This document shows, in pieces, positions 50,201 through 61,959 of a stretch of 64,000 nucleotides of DNA. Both the position numbers and the translations under genes were made by a program. The stretch comes from Alitta virens (Eukaryota > Annelida > Polychaeta > Phyllodocida > Nereididae), in the NCBI GenBank assembly GCA_932294295.1, contig OW028584.1:29324470-29388469 (forward strand), in the 5' to 3' direction. Under the pieces are notes generated by a model, which worked only from the letters and a program-made list of their open reading frames with translations, made no database searches and was not told the origin of the DNA. How positions within the stretch are numbered: the stretch's first letter is position 1; each line of letters starts with the position of its first letter.

Positions 50201-52634
50201 ATGTTGTGGTTTCTCCAGTTTGCACACTGAATACAACTCTTGCAGATGACGAGAGGCGGTCATACGCATACTTTCTGGTAAACCTGCAAGAATATAAAGT
50301 TCAATCATTGTACGCAGGAATGCATTATTTTTAAGCACACTTAACTGCGCATTTTCAAGACATCTCTGACAATATTACAACATTTATGGGGAGATAATAA
50401 TATATCTAAAGTGTTGGAGACTTCATAAAACAGCATATTTACCTGACAGCTGGGCTAGGAAATGAGTAGTGTAGACCTTGTTCACAAAATTGATAGGAAT
50501 TCTTTGCAGGTAAGCGAAGGATGTCAGTAATTCAAGGACCTGGTATGCTTGAAACTGGGAAAACCTGGAACATAATTTTAAAATAAGATTGTTAGAAATG
50601 CATGCATGCCATATTTTCAAAGCTAAAACTTTGCATTTGAGTTAAGTAAATTTAGCATCTTTTTAATATGAATAATAAAATATGGCCTGGTGTTTCAAAA
50701 TTTGTTGAGAAGGAAACCCAAAATTTAAGTGCAGGTAATGGGAGTGACCACTGCACAAATTGAGGGAGCTGTCAGTATAGTGTAACTGCACCTAACCAAT
50801 ATTAATTATATCAAAATGACATCATTAACTGCACTGAATGAGTCAGGATGACTCATCCTCGATCCCACAACATGCAAGGGTGTAAAGCTGTCAATGATCT
50901 TATTTAAATATTATAATTTAGGAGTAATACTCCATCTGTCAGCGGCATAAATTGCCAGTAACAAGGTCTCCTGACTTAATAAATACAAATATGTATTTTA
51001 TTTCATAAAACTATTGTAGCAAAATTTTGATTTTAAACCAAGAAAACTTAGTTATTACCTATCTAGCAAGACCTCTTCGATCTTGGAAAACAAAGGTCCT
51101 GGATCTGGTGGCAGATATCCCAACAGGCCAAACACACGCAAGGCATAAAACATATGATGTGCTTGATATTTTTCGCCATTCTTCACAAAATCTGATGCGA
51201 CAGTGTCCATGATGCGGGGCGATAAGTAGCGTACTTTGTGGAGATAGTCCATCACCATAGCGACCACCGTCTTGTCCATGTGACCGACCCGAGCGACCAC
51301 ATATCTTTCCAATGTTCGCACAAAGTGACCGCTTGAAGGAGAGTGGTGATCGAAGTGGGTATAGGTCGCCAGGAACTCTTGTAGATCGTGGTCATTCACC
51401 TCAAGAAAGTAATATGATTATCAGTAAACACATTATTCTGTTATTAGATAACAAACCCCATATTTGTCTTTTTAACAATAAACCTATGTTCAAATACTAT
51501 CTCAAGTTTAATTAAATAATTTCTAGTGTCTGAATACATAAATGCTGTACCTTTAACAATCATTACAATCTATTAATTTGCAGAACTCCTTTATACTTTA
51601 AACTTCATTGTTCCATTCTGTATAAATATTATGTTACAAATACAGCTAACTAAGCAATTGTAGAAATTAATAATCATTAAATTTACCTGGTTAATATTGA
51701 GAAAAAACCACTCTGACATATTCTTCATCAAACCAGAATTATATCTGTTCAAAAAACGATGATTTTTGAGAATTATATGGACGTCCTCTTTGTTCAACTT
51801 CCACCAGAACTTGTTAATCCTTTTGTCGAGAATGTCCATCACATAATAATGTTTCGGAGACATGTACTGGACATTTTGAAAAACGTCATTGATATTTGAT
51901 TCATCAATGTTGGGATATCGGAGTCCCATGTGTATCCAGACATTGGTAACAACTTCTGAGCTACCTTTGGGATGTTCCGAAAACAGTTTTATGATTGAGA
52001 CTAGCTCAGCAATGCTGAATACGCCATCACCTATTCGTCGTTCAATTTCATCATTAATCCGTTTAACATACACTTCACTGTAGTCATTGGAAACAAGATA
52101 GCAACATGCCATGGAGAGCATTGTCTTATTGCTTAAGACGTTACTATCAGTTGTAGCAGTGTCGCAGAGTTCATTAAATATTGCTTTACGGACAAAGGAT
52201 AGCTTTGTACCGCTCGCTGACTGTAACTGACATAATCTTTGCAAAGCCATAGCTGCAGAATTTGTGGATACTGTATCACCTGGGACTTCCAGTAACTTGA
52301 AAATGTGCCGGACATTAGAGCAAGCTTTCAACTGCTCATTAAAGAAATTTTCTTCCTCCGTAAATTTTCCCGGCTCGTCTCCAGTATACCTGATAGACGT
52401 GAAAGGAAACTCTCCAACACTCATGCGTCTAATGATCAAGGGCAGTTCCTGAATTTCTAATCCATCCTGGAGCAACAGAGTAGAGTGAGCCAATACGCTA
52501 GGATTGCCAATTGAATTTGAGGATGATCTCAGGCGTAAAGGCGACAGGTCAAGAGCACACACTTTTCGGGACAAAATGTTATGGCTCAGCTTTCGCAGTG
52601 AAGCCACTGTTCGGCATAACCCTGGAAGAGCCAT
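47268..52634 (-). CDS. FASTKD: FASTK-family mitochondrial RNA protein with RAP domain, complete
   Basis: Exons (minus): 51687-52634, 51059-51399, 50443-50564, 50149-50283, 49304-49414, 48538-48610, 47692-47806, 47268-47384; 1962 bases, 653 residues. The N-terminus is Arg/Ser-rich (MALPGLCRTVASLRKLSHNI), consistent with mitochondrial import. Helical FASTK repeats fill the middle (for example LNKEDVHIILKNHRFL, AYQVLELLTSFAYLQRIPIN). The C-terminal RAP domain (about 575-645) reads SIVIISVMPEHQTVNC, then QYSMRQRHLQMLGYNILEIH and FPLLSAKANYAELKSRL. FASTKD proteins bind and stabilise or process mitochondrial RNAs. Which paralogue (FASTKD1-5/TBRG4) cannot be said. ATG 52634 is chosen; an acceptor TTTTTCCAG lies nine bases upstream of it, so a noncoding 5' exon is expected. 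Confidence 0.92.
47397..47418. repeat. Poly-A/T tract beside the last FASTKD acceptor
   Basis: A run of about 30 A on the plus strand (poly-T on the transcript strand) forms the polypyrimidine tract of the last acceptor. Confidence 0.8.
49570..49740 (+). repeat. SINE-like family R1, fragment in FASTKD intron 4
   Basis: Contains CCATGTTACAGATTTACCCC, ATTGGTGGGATCTTTTACTT and GCCTTAGCATAGACAC, the body words of the R1 family. Confidence 0.6.
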
Positions 52635-53461
52635 TCTAGACAACTGGAAAAAAAATGAAACTGTGAATAAGAAATAAAAAAATTAAACAAAGTTACTTTC
52701 CAATTAATACCAGCGTTGGTGATGCACCAGGACCATACACAATGTCAGACCATTTATGCGTGTATGGTTCAATCATTGGTTGGAATATACACAATAAGCT
52801 ACAAAACATGTGGTCAGTTATGGCAACTTATGCAAACTAGGATTATGAAAAAAAAAGGATTAAGGTCAGGCTTGGCAAGAGTCCTGGCCGCATTTTATTT
52901 AGATTTAATGAGGACGTACAATACTACGCAGTTACAGCCCAAATTCCTGTGAAGTGCTGTGCACGATCCTTGCCAATCCCAGCGAGCGATAATCTGTACT
53001 CACGTTGTACTACTAAGTTGTAGACATCAATGTCCTGTCTGTCCTCTACAAAAAATTCACTCTACAGTCTCTGGATATTCTCAAATAATGTGCCTTCGAA
53101 ATATCTCCAACACTGCCTGGCTTCATAGTATACACGGGCACAGTCGTTGCATAAAAAAAATTGTTTACAACACCAAAATCCTTGGGTCACGTTTACGTAA
53201 TTAGTTCTTATGCATCCGCTAGGGAGGATTAAATTGTTTTGTAACATTTTATTATTCGCCAGATGTCGCAAATGTCTAGTTAGACGGAGGCGCCACCACC
53301 AACTTGGAATCCGCTGCTGCAGCTACATAAACCTTTCGCTGGGCCGCTGCGACTAGCTGACATAAACCTGGCCTACCAATAACGATTAATGAAGGGGGAG
53401 GGGATAAGGTGCAATGAACCATGCATAGGATACTAATTAGTGATGCAATACAACACTCTAC
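52635..53461. other. Upstream region of the FASTKD gene
   Basis: Probable FASTKD promoter and noncoding first exon; an acceptor is present just upstream of the start codon. No other coding region recognised. Confidence 0.45.
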
Positions 53462-54501
53462 GGGTGAATTCGGCGCAAATGCGCACTCGGCGCATCTAAA
53501 ACAGTGAATTCGGCCCAAAAAATAGTGGATTCGGCCAAGTGAACTCGGCGAACGGTAAATTCGGCGACCGTAATATCCTTATCCTAATTGCTAGCAATTA
53601 GTTATTTACTACATGCTATCTGTAATCATAAAACACTTGTAATCAGCCTGGATAAAGTCCTAATTGCTATTGCAGAGTTGTTTCATCTGATTCACTACAT
53701 GTATATGCTATCTGTTATCAAAAACTTCAAATACAGATTATCTTTTATTGATTTCTCATCTTGTCAAATTTTACATTATTTACTATGTATTATAAAAAAT
53801 TCAAATACAGATTATCTTTTATTGTTTTCCTTTATTTTTTTTCACATATTTACTATGTATTAATATATAGACTCTCAACAATTCCATCTTGTGTGATCTA
53901 TGTGAACTATGATGTCATTTCAACTGCCAAAAAGGTAAGTAACATTTATAACTTTACTGTATGATACTGTTTAAGTCGTTAACGTTTTTTCCCTATAAAC
54001 GCCTAACATAAATCTTGCAGTAGTATAACATTGAGTAAGTTAGGTTATCTAATGTTAGGATTTAACATAAAAAGTTGACATTAGATAAGAATATTGCTAA
54101 CATCAGTATATCATTAGAATAGAATATTGCAACATTATGTTATTTTAACATTAGTATATCATTATATTAGGATGTTGGAACATTACGTTATATTAAAATT
54201 TCATTAATTAATGTTTGGGAAAACATGAGTACTAGCTATAGTGATATTGGCATATTTTAATTTAATGACATCGATTTTAATGATATAGATTTATTTAATT
54301 TTTGCAAGGAATCATATATAATGCTGTCAGACGTTCTCCACCCCCACGACCTCCTCCGCCTCGTAAAGTACAAATGTACGCGCCGAATTCACCAAATTTA
54401 CGCACCGAGTTCACCAATAGCGATCGCCGAATTCACTATACTTCCCCGTCGATTCTAGTGAATTCGGCGGTGCCGAAGATTAATACCCGCCGAATTCACC
54501 T
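53462..54501. mobile_element. About 1-kb element with GTGAATTCGGCG subterminal arrays (E3)
   Basis: The left end holds six degenerate words (GTGAATTCGGCG, CACTCGGCGC, GTGAATTCGGCC, GTGGATTCGGCC, GTGAACTCGGCG, GTAAATTCGGCG) in 53462-53570. The right end (54380-54501) holds CGCCGAATTCACC, CACCGAGTTCACC, CGCCGAATTCAC, one reversed GTGAATTCGGCGG and a final CCGCCGAATTCACC. The core is AT-rich and has no domain-bearing frame. No transposase and no clear target duplication, so the superfamily is open. Confidence 0.65.
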
Positions 54502-55020
54502 GTCACCAATTGTAGACGCCTAACTGCAACCAGGTGAATTTGTGGTACTATTGGTATGTGTGAATTACAATTAAAATGGGGTTGAGCTCATTGCAGTGGT
54601 GGGTCACTATATATTTTTATTTCATTATAGTGACATGTAAAAAACATTACTACCATCATAAGCGGATCAGAATTTCATTAAGGTGCCCACTGCAGCACAT
54701 ACTATATATGCAGTCTGGAAGTATTTAATTGTTTGCTTAAAAAATTTAGCCAAGTATAACGTACATAATTTACAACTACTTGCTATAGATATATCTACCT
54801 TACAATATCAGTGGGAAAAGTACGGAGCCCCTAAGCAGACATTGGCAATAAACAATTTTTTGTTTACCCTTGTGAAAAAATAAATAAAAATTGCATCCCC
54901 TTGTGAAAATTTACATTCTCTCACAAAATCTTTGTGTCTCTAGAAAAAATGAGTTCGCTTACCATGATCACATTCCCTCATGATGATCGGATTCTCTCGT
55001 GATGATCGCGTTCCCTCATC

Positions 55021-55143
55021 GACAATAAACAACTCGGGAATGTCTCTTAGTCTTCTGTATTATGTGTACATAAACGAACGAGGAAAAAGAATGATTATCG
55101 GTAGAGGGTGCGCGAGGGCGCGTGGTAATTAACACTAGTGGCG
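55021..55143 (-). repeat. 3' LTR of the Ty3-like element
   Basis: Begins GACAATAAACAACTC on the plus strand and runs to about AACACTAGTGGCG. It matches 59972-60083 with a handful of substitutions and carries about 11 extra bases after CAACTC. The internal boundary is approximate. Confidence 0.75.
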
Positions 55144-55645
55144 TAGCCACTCGCTACTCTGATCTCTCTACCGTACATCTCTATAAATCTTACATAACTA
55201 TAAATCATACATAATATAGAACTGAGAATATGATATACATAGCTACATAATGCTAATAAAGGTTACTAAATGAGGAAGCCGTGCAAGTACAACAAGAGCA
55301 GCATAAGAACGTATTAATAAAAGAGCTGCCTTAACTGACAAACTATTATAAAGATAGCTAGTGAATTAGCAAGAATAAAAAGCACAACATATGAATATCA
55401 CCATATGGGCTAGACTCAACTTGGACGCAAGGAACCTGAACTATGTGAACACTAATATAACACAGAACAAACTGTTGGAACAATACACTCATAAAAATAT
55501 ATGCAAACAATACTTTTAAAAGATGTAGAAAATCTGGTAAGTACTTAAAAAAAAGTAAATCACTGGAATATATATATATATTTAATTAAACAAGCTAGAT
55601 TGGAAAACAGGAATACTGGGGCAGTCAGTTAGAGTTCCCAATCAG

Positions 55646-56189
55646 TTAGAGTTCCCAATCACCAGAAGACATCCAGTGCGGCTGGTTTTTCTGTCTAGCA
55701 GACTTGCGAACAGGGGAATGAGGGTCAGTCGCGGGGCACACATCAACTGAAGTGGCGGGAATAGGATCATGGCAAGCGGGGACATCAACAGTCACTATCT
55801 CTGGTGGAGGCGCAGGCAGGTTATGGAGACCAGCTGGTGGCGGCTCAGTGGGAAAAGGCACAGTAGGTGGGGACTGTGGGTCAGGGACAATCATCACCAT
55901 CAGAATCCAATCCACGGATTGGATCATGAGGCGCATCGGCCGGTGTGAATGGAAGTACAGGATAACAATCACGCAGAGGGATATCATAAGATTTGGCACG
56001 GTACTGAGACTGTGTGAACTTGCGAACTGTACAGCGATCCTGGGAGAGCTCCACAACAAGATATCTGTCCCGAGCCTTCGTTTTATCACGTTCTCCAGCA
56101 ATAAACACAAGGTCACCAACTCGGATGTCACAGGGGGGTTTGGCAACCTTGCCATGGGCTTTGGACCTAGCACTGGGACCATGGCTCAT
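55646..56189 (-). pseudogene. Integrase C-terminal domain fragment
   Basis: Contains a chromodomain/GPF-like strand pattern (IRVGDLVFIAGERDKTK, RDRYLVVELSQDRCTVRK) and, in another frame, a Pro-rich tail ending SPVRKSARQKNQP, typical of the pol end in Ty3-like elements. A frameshift separates the parts. Confidence 0.6.
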
Positions 56190-56215
56190 GGAACGGGTGA
56201 GGTGTTGTTGGAGAA

Positions 56216-57955
56216 TTACTTGGCGATCGTCCAGGGGTGACTGAGCTCCAGTGATCTGGTCACGCTGGGTCCAGATCTCACGAGACGACAGTCCACATTC
56301 ACAAAGTCATTCATGTTAGCAGTGGCAAGGGCGAGGGTCACATGAGTCAGGGGACCACCTTCAGGACAGATCTTAAGGCATTCCAGCCCAAGTTCTTGTA
56401 TGCAATGTTCAGCCACAGGATTTTTGTTGACATTCTTTGCCTGCCCAACAACAATTTGTATGCCATGAGTGTATAAAAGGGAGTCATGGACCAGCAAGGA
56501 TAAGCCAGGAGCAGGATCAACTCGGATAGAAATGTGATGGTCTCCGAGGCAGCGGACACTTGCACACAAAGTAATGATGGCATCGCGCAGGGAGTTGCAC
56601 TTCTCATCTTGTACGAACGCAGTGAAGGTATAGGATGACACTGTCTCTCGCAGGACAACCACTAGTTGCCGGTTACGCTTCATAACATCCAGGCAGAATG
56701 ATAAGGAGGCACAATGGTGGCACGCAGAGCATACGGTAGTCACAGCCTTATCAAGGTCTAAGGCATAAAAGTAACGCGAGATAAGCTTCTTCATTTGGTG
56801 GGGGCTTGGGTGGTCGAATCGTAAATGAACAGCAGTAAGTAAACCACTGAGGACAGAGCGGGGCACTACAATGCGATCTCTGGTAGGTTGAAATGGTTGA
56901 CGGTCAGGGACAACTAACAGGCCGTCAGCAGCTATGATGACATCTTGAAGGTAACGTCTGACATTGGGAATATTGGACACCTTTTTTGATGACCTGGTGC
57001 CCTGGGACAGGTGTGAGTGGGTTCTGCGTAAGTCACTGCATTCCAACTGAGTGGCCTGCCAACTGGCACGACTAGTGAAAGGCATCCGGACAGAGCCGTC
57101 AAGGATGTCAGTGACTGTTACTGCACTTCGGCGGATGACAGAATTTTGCAGTTCATCAACAAAGCTACACACCTGGCATTGCTTATTAGTGCAGGGCACG
57201 GGGTGCCTGCTGGTGTAATCGGATGGGAGATTGGCCACGCCTGCTATGTGACGGACATGAACATGGAAACGACTCACAAGCGACAAGAATGTGGTGACTC
57301 TAGCACTGGTAGAAAATTCACCTCTCATAAGCTTGTCATATGCCTGGACACAAGGCCGACTGTCAGTCAGTACTTGAGCTTGATGGTTGGATTGAGTAAT
57401 TAATGGGGAGAAGTGCTTGATTGCAGTTCCAATGCACAGTGCTTCAATCTCACAAGGTAACCATGTGATTTGGTGGTGACGCAGTTTGGCATTGAAGAAA
57501 CCAGCTAGCAAAAGCTTTTCTTGGCGTAGCACATACAAGGTTGCCGCTATGCCACATTCCTTGACCGAGGCATCAGTAACAATCCAGAGGTGGTCATCTG
57601 GTTGGGGCATAGTTATTGTACATGCATTGTGTAAATTCGTCTTTGCTTTAGCAAACGATGATAGCAACTCATCTGTCCACATTCCACCTTGTCTCTGGAG
57701 GACCGGCCGGCACAAGTAAGGTCAAGTGGATGGAGTAAATCTGCATACCCTGGTAGCACACGGGACAGGACTTTGTATGCACCAATAAATGAACGTAAAC
57801 TCTGCACAGCCAGGGGAGGGTCAACGGCAACAAGGGAGGAGATCCTGTGAGTGCTGGCACAAAGGGTACCACTGGACCAGATCCATCCAAGCACAACAGT
57901 AGATTTTGGGCTCACAATAGTCTTGGAAGCATTCAAAGCCAGATTGTTCTTTTGG
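56216..57955 (-). pseudogene. RNase H and integrase fragment of the Ty3-like element
   Basis: Post-palm RT sequence (KTIVSPKSTVVLGWIW, RSFIGAYKVLSRVLPGYADL) is followed in another frame by RNase H words (WIVTDASVKECGIAATLY, EALCIGTAI, VLTDSRPCVQAYDKL) and the integrase zinc region (VHLRFDHPSPHQMKK, CSACHHC). Two frames are used, so at least one frameshift has occurred. The integrase core is partial and without a clear DDE reading. Not expected to be functional. Confidence 0.7.
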
Positions 57956-59095
57956 ATTGAACACCTGGTCAAACCTGTGGTGTAAGTTGATAAACTTTTC
58001 ACGCAACGCAGGCGTCAAGCAGATATCGGGGTCCAAAGACACCGCGGAAGAATGGCACTGTGGGGACGTAGTAACGTTGGATGCGTCTGGTGGGAGAGGA
58101 TGTGGGGTGTGATCACTGGTGGCGGCCGGATTGAGGTTCACGTCAATGGTGTCAATAGGGCGGATTTGGCACAGATGCTCATGGCGTTGGACTTTAATTG
58201 GGGCCTGCGAGGTGTTCACAATTCGCACACGATGATCAACAGATGTGATTTCTTGTGGTGGGGGCCAAGCATTGTCAGGGTCCTTCGTGAGATTGAGCGG
58301 GGAATCCAAGCGGGGTTTAAGTGCCCATTGAGCATCGGCATCAATCTCATGTGGAAGGTCAAGTTCTAAGAAATCACCAGGTAGCACTACACTTTGTTTT
58401 GCTGGTGCGCGCAGGAGAGTAGCCACTTGTGCTCTGCGGACTGTGGCTCTTGTACTGGACTGGTGGCCATAATATACAATTTCTGCACCACGGATCACTA
58501 CTTGGCGTTTGGCAGGGCGAGTGGCAATATCGTTAATGACAAGGAAGGGGCTGCCTGCTAGTATGTCAACATCGAGTTGCTCGCCGACAAGGGCGTCTAA
58601 CTGGAAGTGCAGGCCATCTCTTGTTAACGAGCAATGCACTTCGCTGACTACATCGAGGGGGGTCACTCCATCAGCCTGTCGCGCCATTTGAGATGCTGGC
58701 TTGATCGGCAAGCCAACAAGTCGGGTGAGATTATGGCTAACCATGTTGGTTGTAGCACCAGTGTCTAAGGTGACGCGTACAGGGTGCTGTCCGTAAAAAC
58801 ACTGAAGGTAAGGCGATTGCACAACATTGACACGACGAGCTGCAGGAGGAGGGTCAATGAGTGGGGAGACTTCACGGTCATCGAATGGATCTGGGCACTC
58901 GTCATCCTCGTCGTCGAGGCCTTCAACCAAGCGGGAACGGCCAAGCATGAAGCGTCTATCAGAGTCAGGTAAAAATTGGCACTCACTCAAATTATGGGAG
59001 GAATTGCGATTGGCAGTTTTGCACAATATACAAGATTTGGGGTACTGGCGTCGTTTGTTGGTAAATTTCTGGGTGAACGGGGCAGCTGCGCGCAT
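57950..59095 (-). pseudogene. CCHC knuckle and aspartic protease fragment of the Ty3-like element
   Basis: The CCHC knuckle is [18 protein letters not shown]. The protease active-site motif is LDTGATTNMVS with the later ILAGSPFL flap-side motif, followed by the pre-RT words PALREKFINLHHRFDQVF. The frame then jumps into post-palm sequence, so the whole catalytic palm including the YxDD box is deleted. Confidence 0.75.
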
Positions 59096-59804
59096 GACCT
59101 TGCTGTCCTCTTGACAATGGATTTCGTCGAGAAGGGAGGACCATTTCAGGTTTCAGGGATGCAAGGGTTTTGTTACGCAAATCAGGTCCATACCGTTGCT
59201 TGACCAGTTGTGGAAGTCCAGGGTGAATAGTCTGTAACCATAGTAGCACTACAGTGTTCTCCATGGTTGGGGACAGCTCCTCATCTGTGGCCACTTGGGA
59301 CCCATGGTGGGTCACACCACATGTGGTGGTGAGCAAATTATCTTCAAAGAATGCCATAAATCTTTGGTAGAGGTCTTCGTAGCGTTCGTCAGTCTCAAGT
59401 TTAATGTCAGCAAGTTCCAAGAAACGGGATCCAGTACTCTGGTGCCCATAGTGAGCACGAATAGTTTGCCAAATGACATTCAGAGAAGTTGCCTGCTTAA
59501 CAATAGTATTCCGACTAATCACACTGCAGTAATTGGCGATCTGGCCAAGCATGAGGTCCAGTTGGGCAAGTTTCTGGGCTGCAGTCTTACGTTTATTCTC
59601 AGGAATGGGATCCGCATCATCTGTCAAGCCCCGACTAGGATCAGCAGATGTCTTTTTGCCCCAAGTAACATCATCCACTAAATAGGGTGCAAAATTTTGG
59701 TGCAACGACGAGATGTACATCAAATTCTGGCGCCAGTTTTCTAGGGATGTGACTGTTTCACTTTTGGTCAAAGGCCATTGCTTAGGTGCCCTTGCAGTAG
59801 CCAT
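58992..59804 (-). pseudogene. gag fragment of the Ty3-like element
   Basis: Starts at an internal ATG ([15 protein letters not shown]). Capsid-like helical sequence includes [28 protein letters not shown] and [20 protein letters not shown]. The frame shifts near 59110, before the CCHC knuckle, which is read in another frame from 59095. Confidence 0.7.
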
Positions 59805-59971
59805 CACGAACACACGTGGATGAGTGATAATACAGGAAAGTGACACTCACTATGCCTCAAGGCAAATTAAACTGTTCGTTGAGTACAGAACGGTAGTCGA
59901 GGGTGATTCCTGGAGAGAGCACCTTCTATTTGTTGAAGGTAAGTCTGTGGGTTCGTCAACGCTGCCACCAC

Positions 59972-60083
59972 GACAATAAACAACTCTTAGTCTTCTATAT
60001 TATGTGTACATAAACGAACGAGGAAAAAGAATGATTATCAGTAGAGGGCGCGCGAGGGCGCGTGGTAATTAACACTAGTTGCG
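59972..60083 (-). repeat. 5' LTR of the Ty3-like element
   Basis: Matches 55021-55143 except for a deletion of about 11 bases and a few substitutions, so the insertion is not recent. The outer boundary may extend a little further right (to about 60097). Confidence 0.7.
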
Positions 60084-60179
60084 CATGGTATGTTACAATC
60101 CTTTTGCATGCCCTCTTGATAACTTCATCAGGGAATGTGATCATGAGGAAACCCATTGTTCGTGAGGGAACATAATAGA

Positions 60180-60340
60180 CAGATAGATAGATACTTTATT
60201 TTGATGGAATGGTACAAAAATTATTATACAGTGGGTCATTTACATGATGTTAACTATATGAATTTTAATATGTTATAAATATAGGTCCATCGGGAAACCA
60301 CCAGCATTAGCTGTAATGGTGGCACCTTTGATAAAAAGAA
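60180..60340 (-). mobile_element. 3' tail of a non-LTR retrotransposon
   Basis: On the minus strand the segment ends in AATAAAGTATCTATCTATCTGTCT, a polyadenylation-like signal followed by a short ATCT microsatellite, the usual 3' end of CR1/RTE-like LINEs. No coding part is left. Confidence 0.5.
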
Positions 60341-60429
60341 AGAAAATTAAAAGTTATTCATTAGTTAGACTAATAAATGTAATTAATCAAATAAATTAAA
60401 TACCCCTACCTTCCGGTCGTTCATGCGCA

Positions 60430-61224
60430 CTAGCACCGTAGCTTAGCCAATCGTACCACTGGCCACTCAGGCGCGTAATCCTGTCCGGCCCCCTCCCCTT
60501 ATAAGCTGGGAATACGCCGCTTGCATTCATTCGTAACAACTATTCTGTTGGCTGTACATCAATTCGCCTGATCGTTTCGCTGCGTTTACTGCACAGTGCA
60601 CCGGCACTTGCACGTGAGGCTTTGTTTACCTAAGCAATTGTCTTCAATTGCCTGAGCCCTGCTGAGCTGACTGAAAGCTGTGAAGTCCTTTGTACTACAA
60701 GTCACACCTCTGCTACAACATCCTGCTCTGCGACATCCTGCTCTGCGATATCCTGCTCTGTGACAACATTTCTTCTGTGCTTCAGTGACCACTATCAGTG
60801 TATAGTCTTAGGCTACTTGGTAAGAGTTGCTTGACCAATATAAGCATTCTTTTGCACGTTATGTAATAAGAATATGACTAAGAACAGACCTAGAAGGATA
60901 TGCAGAGCTTGTGATCGTCTGGCAAAAGGTCACCAGGGTCCGGTTGGGGTCGGAAATTGTTTCATTCTTTCCGAGGCCGCAAGCGCTGCCAGCGCTAGTA
61001 CTATGTCCGAAAATGTAGCAGCCAATGGCAATGAAGCAAGTGCGAATATGAGTAAGCCAAGGAGTAACGAATACCTGGCGGTTTCTGACAGGCCAGAGTC
61101 CTTTAGCGAGCACGAGTTACCAGTAAGGCTCCCCGGCCAAGCCCGTCAGATTCCGCTCCAGGCAGCGAAGCTGGTTCGGCCAGTTTCAATAGGCTGCCAA
61201 GCTCGTGTGAGGAGCCGGTGTTAG
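60430..61224 (+). mobile_element. Possible retroelement 5' part with promoter and Cys/His gag-like frame
   Basis: A TATA-like TTATAAG (60499-60505) stands about 30 bases before a plausible start. A 15-base tandem repeat (TCCTGCTCTGCGACA, about 60717-60765) lies in the leader. From 60874 a frame of 116 codons begins MTKNRPRRICRACDRLAKG and continues HQGPVGVGNC, a C-x2-C-x6-H-x8-C arrangement like short zinc knuckles of some retroelement gag proteins. The GC content is higher than its surroundings. No RT was found downstream in the same frame. The assignment is tentative; a young host-gene fragment is an alternative. Confidence 0.3.
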
Positions 61225-61264
61225 ACAGTACTTGGTTAGTGATGGTAGCCAGTTTAGGTGTGAC

Positions 61265-61920
61265 CTAAATTAGACAGCTAAGAATATTGAAGATACATGA
61301 TTTATGTGCACTGCATGGCTTTAAATTTTGCTTTAAATTTGGAAACAATGTGTTACCTGATTACTTTTTGTCTGAAATGTTGCTCAAAAATACCTTCATC
61401 CTTAACCAAAGCCTGAGAAGCAGCAACACGTATTGTCTGCCTGCTGTGAGTCATGAATTTGCAAGACATAACATAAGCTATAGGTTTCCGAAAGTATTCA
61501 ATGAAATGAATCAAAATATAAAAGATAAAATATATACTCATAGCTTAGATGGTTTCAAATATTATGTAAAACAAAATTTTCTAGAATCTTATAATGTCAA
61601 TTGTGATATAACTAATTGTTATATTTGTAATGGTTTGGGTTGACCGGTGTCATCTCTGTCATGGATTTACTGTCATTTATTCAATCGTTATAATTTATTT
61701 TTATTTTTAAGACTACCACTGAGTGTCTGTCCCTTGCTACTGGTCGCAGGATTGAAATTTGAATGACATTCTTTATATTAAGACTAGGGTGGCCCCTTGG
61801 CAGCGACATCAAAGATGTCTTAAAGGGGTCACCCTACTTAAAGCTGGTATCAAAGAAACTTTTTATTACAATCATTTTTATTATAATTTGCTTTAAGTCA
61901 AATAAATATATCTGAATCAA
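61265..61920 (+). mobile_element. 5'-truncated LINE: RT C-terminus and 3' UTR
   Basis: The frame at 61287-61643 has the C-terminal LINE pattern: NTYCLPAVSHEFARHNISYR, then FPKVFNEMNQNIKDK and SLDGFKYYVKQNFLESYN, equivalent to the Y.TR......P..R......S....GP..WN.LP..I......FK..LK..L ending of CR1-like RT proteins. After the stop comes a 3' UTR with AATAAATATATCTGAATC at 61901-61918. The upstream RT is missing. Confidence 0.7.
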
Positions 61921-61959
61921 AAAATCTGATTACGTAGGTGAAGGGCCCATGTATGGGTA

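Larger units (their letters stand above)
55021..60083 (-). mobile_element. Decayed Ty3-like LTR retrotransposon lacking the RT core
   Basis: Direct repeats at 55021-55143 and 59972-60083 enclose minus-strand fragments in the order gag, CCHC knuckle, aspartic protease, RNase H, integrase, integrase C-terminal domain. This order (integrase after RNase H) is that of Ty3-like elements. The frames are broken several times, and the catalytic reverse-transcriptase region is missing at a junction near 57950. A primer-binding-like TGGTGGCAGCGTTGACG follows the 5' LTR on the minus strand. No envelope gene is seen. Confidence 0.85.
54850..60180. mobile_element. Word-array element (E4) split by an LTR element
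   Basis: Left flank 54880-55020 carries words such as CATTCCCTCATGATGATCG, GATTCTCTCGTGATGATCG and CGTTCCCTCAT. Right flank about 60110-60180 carries the inverted form (CATCAGGGAATGTGATCATG, TTCGTGAGGGAAC). Between them lies the LTR retroelement. Related words continue at 62680-64000. Outer limits are approximate and the single-element reading is inferred. Confidence 0.4.

Noticed and set aside
58052..59681. Several plus-strand frames of 60-128 codons across the LTR element.
   Set aside because: They are antisense shadows of the retroelement fragments.
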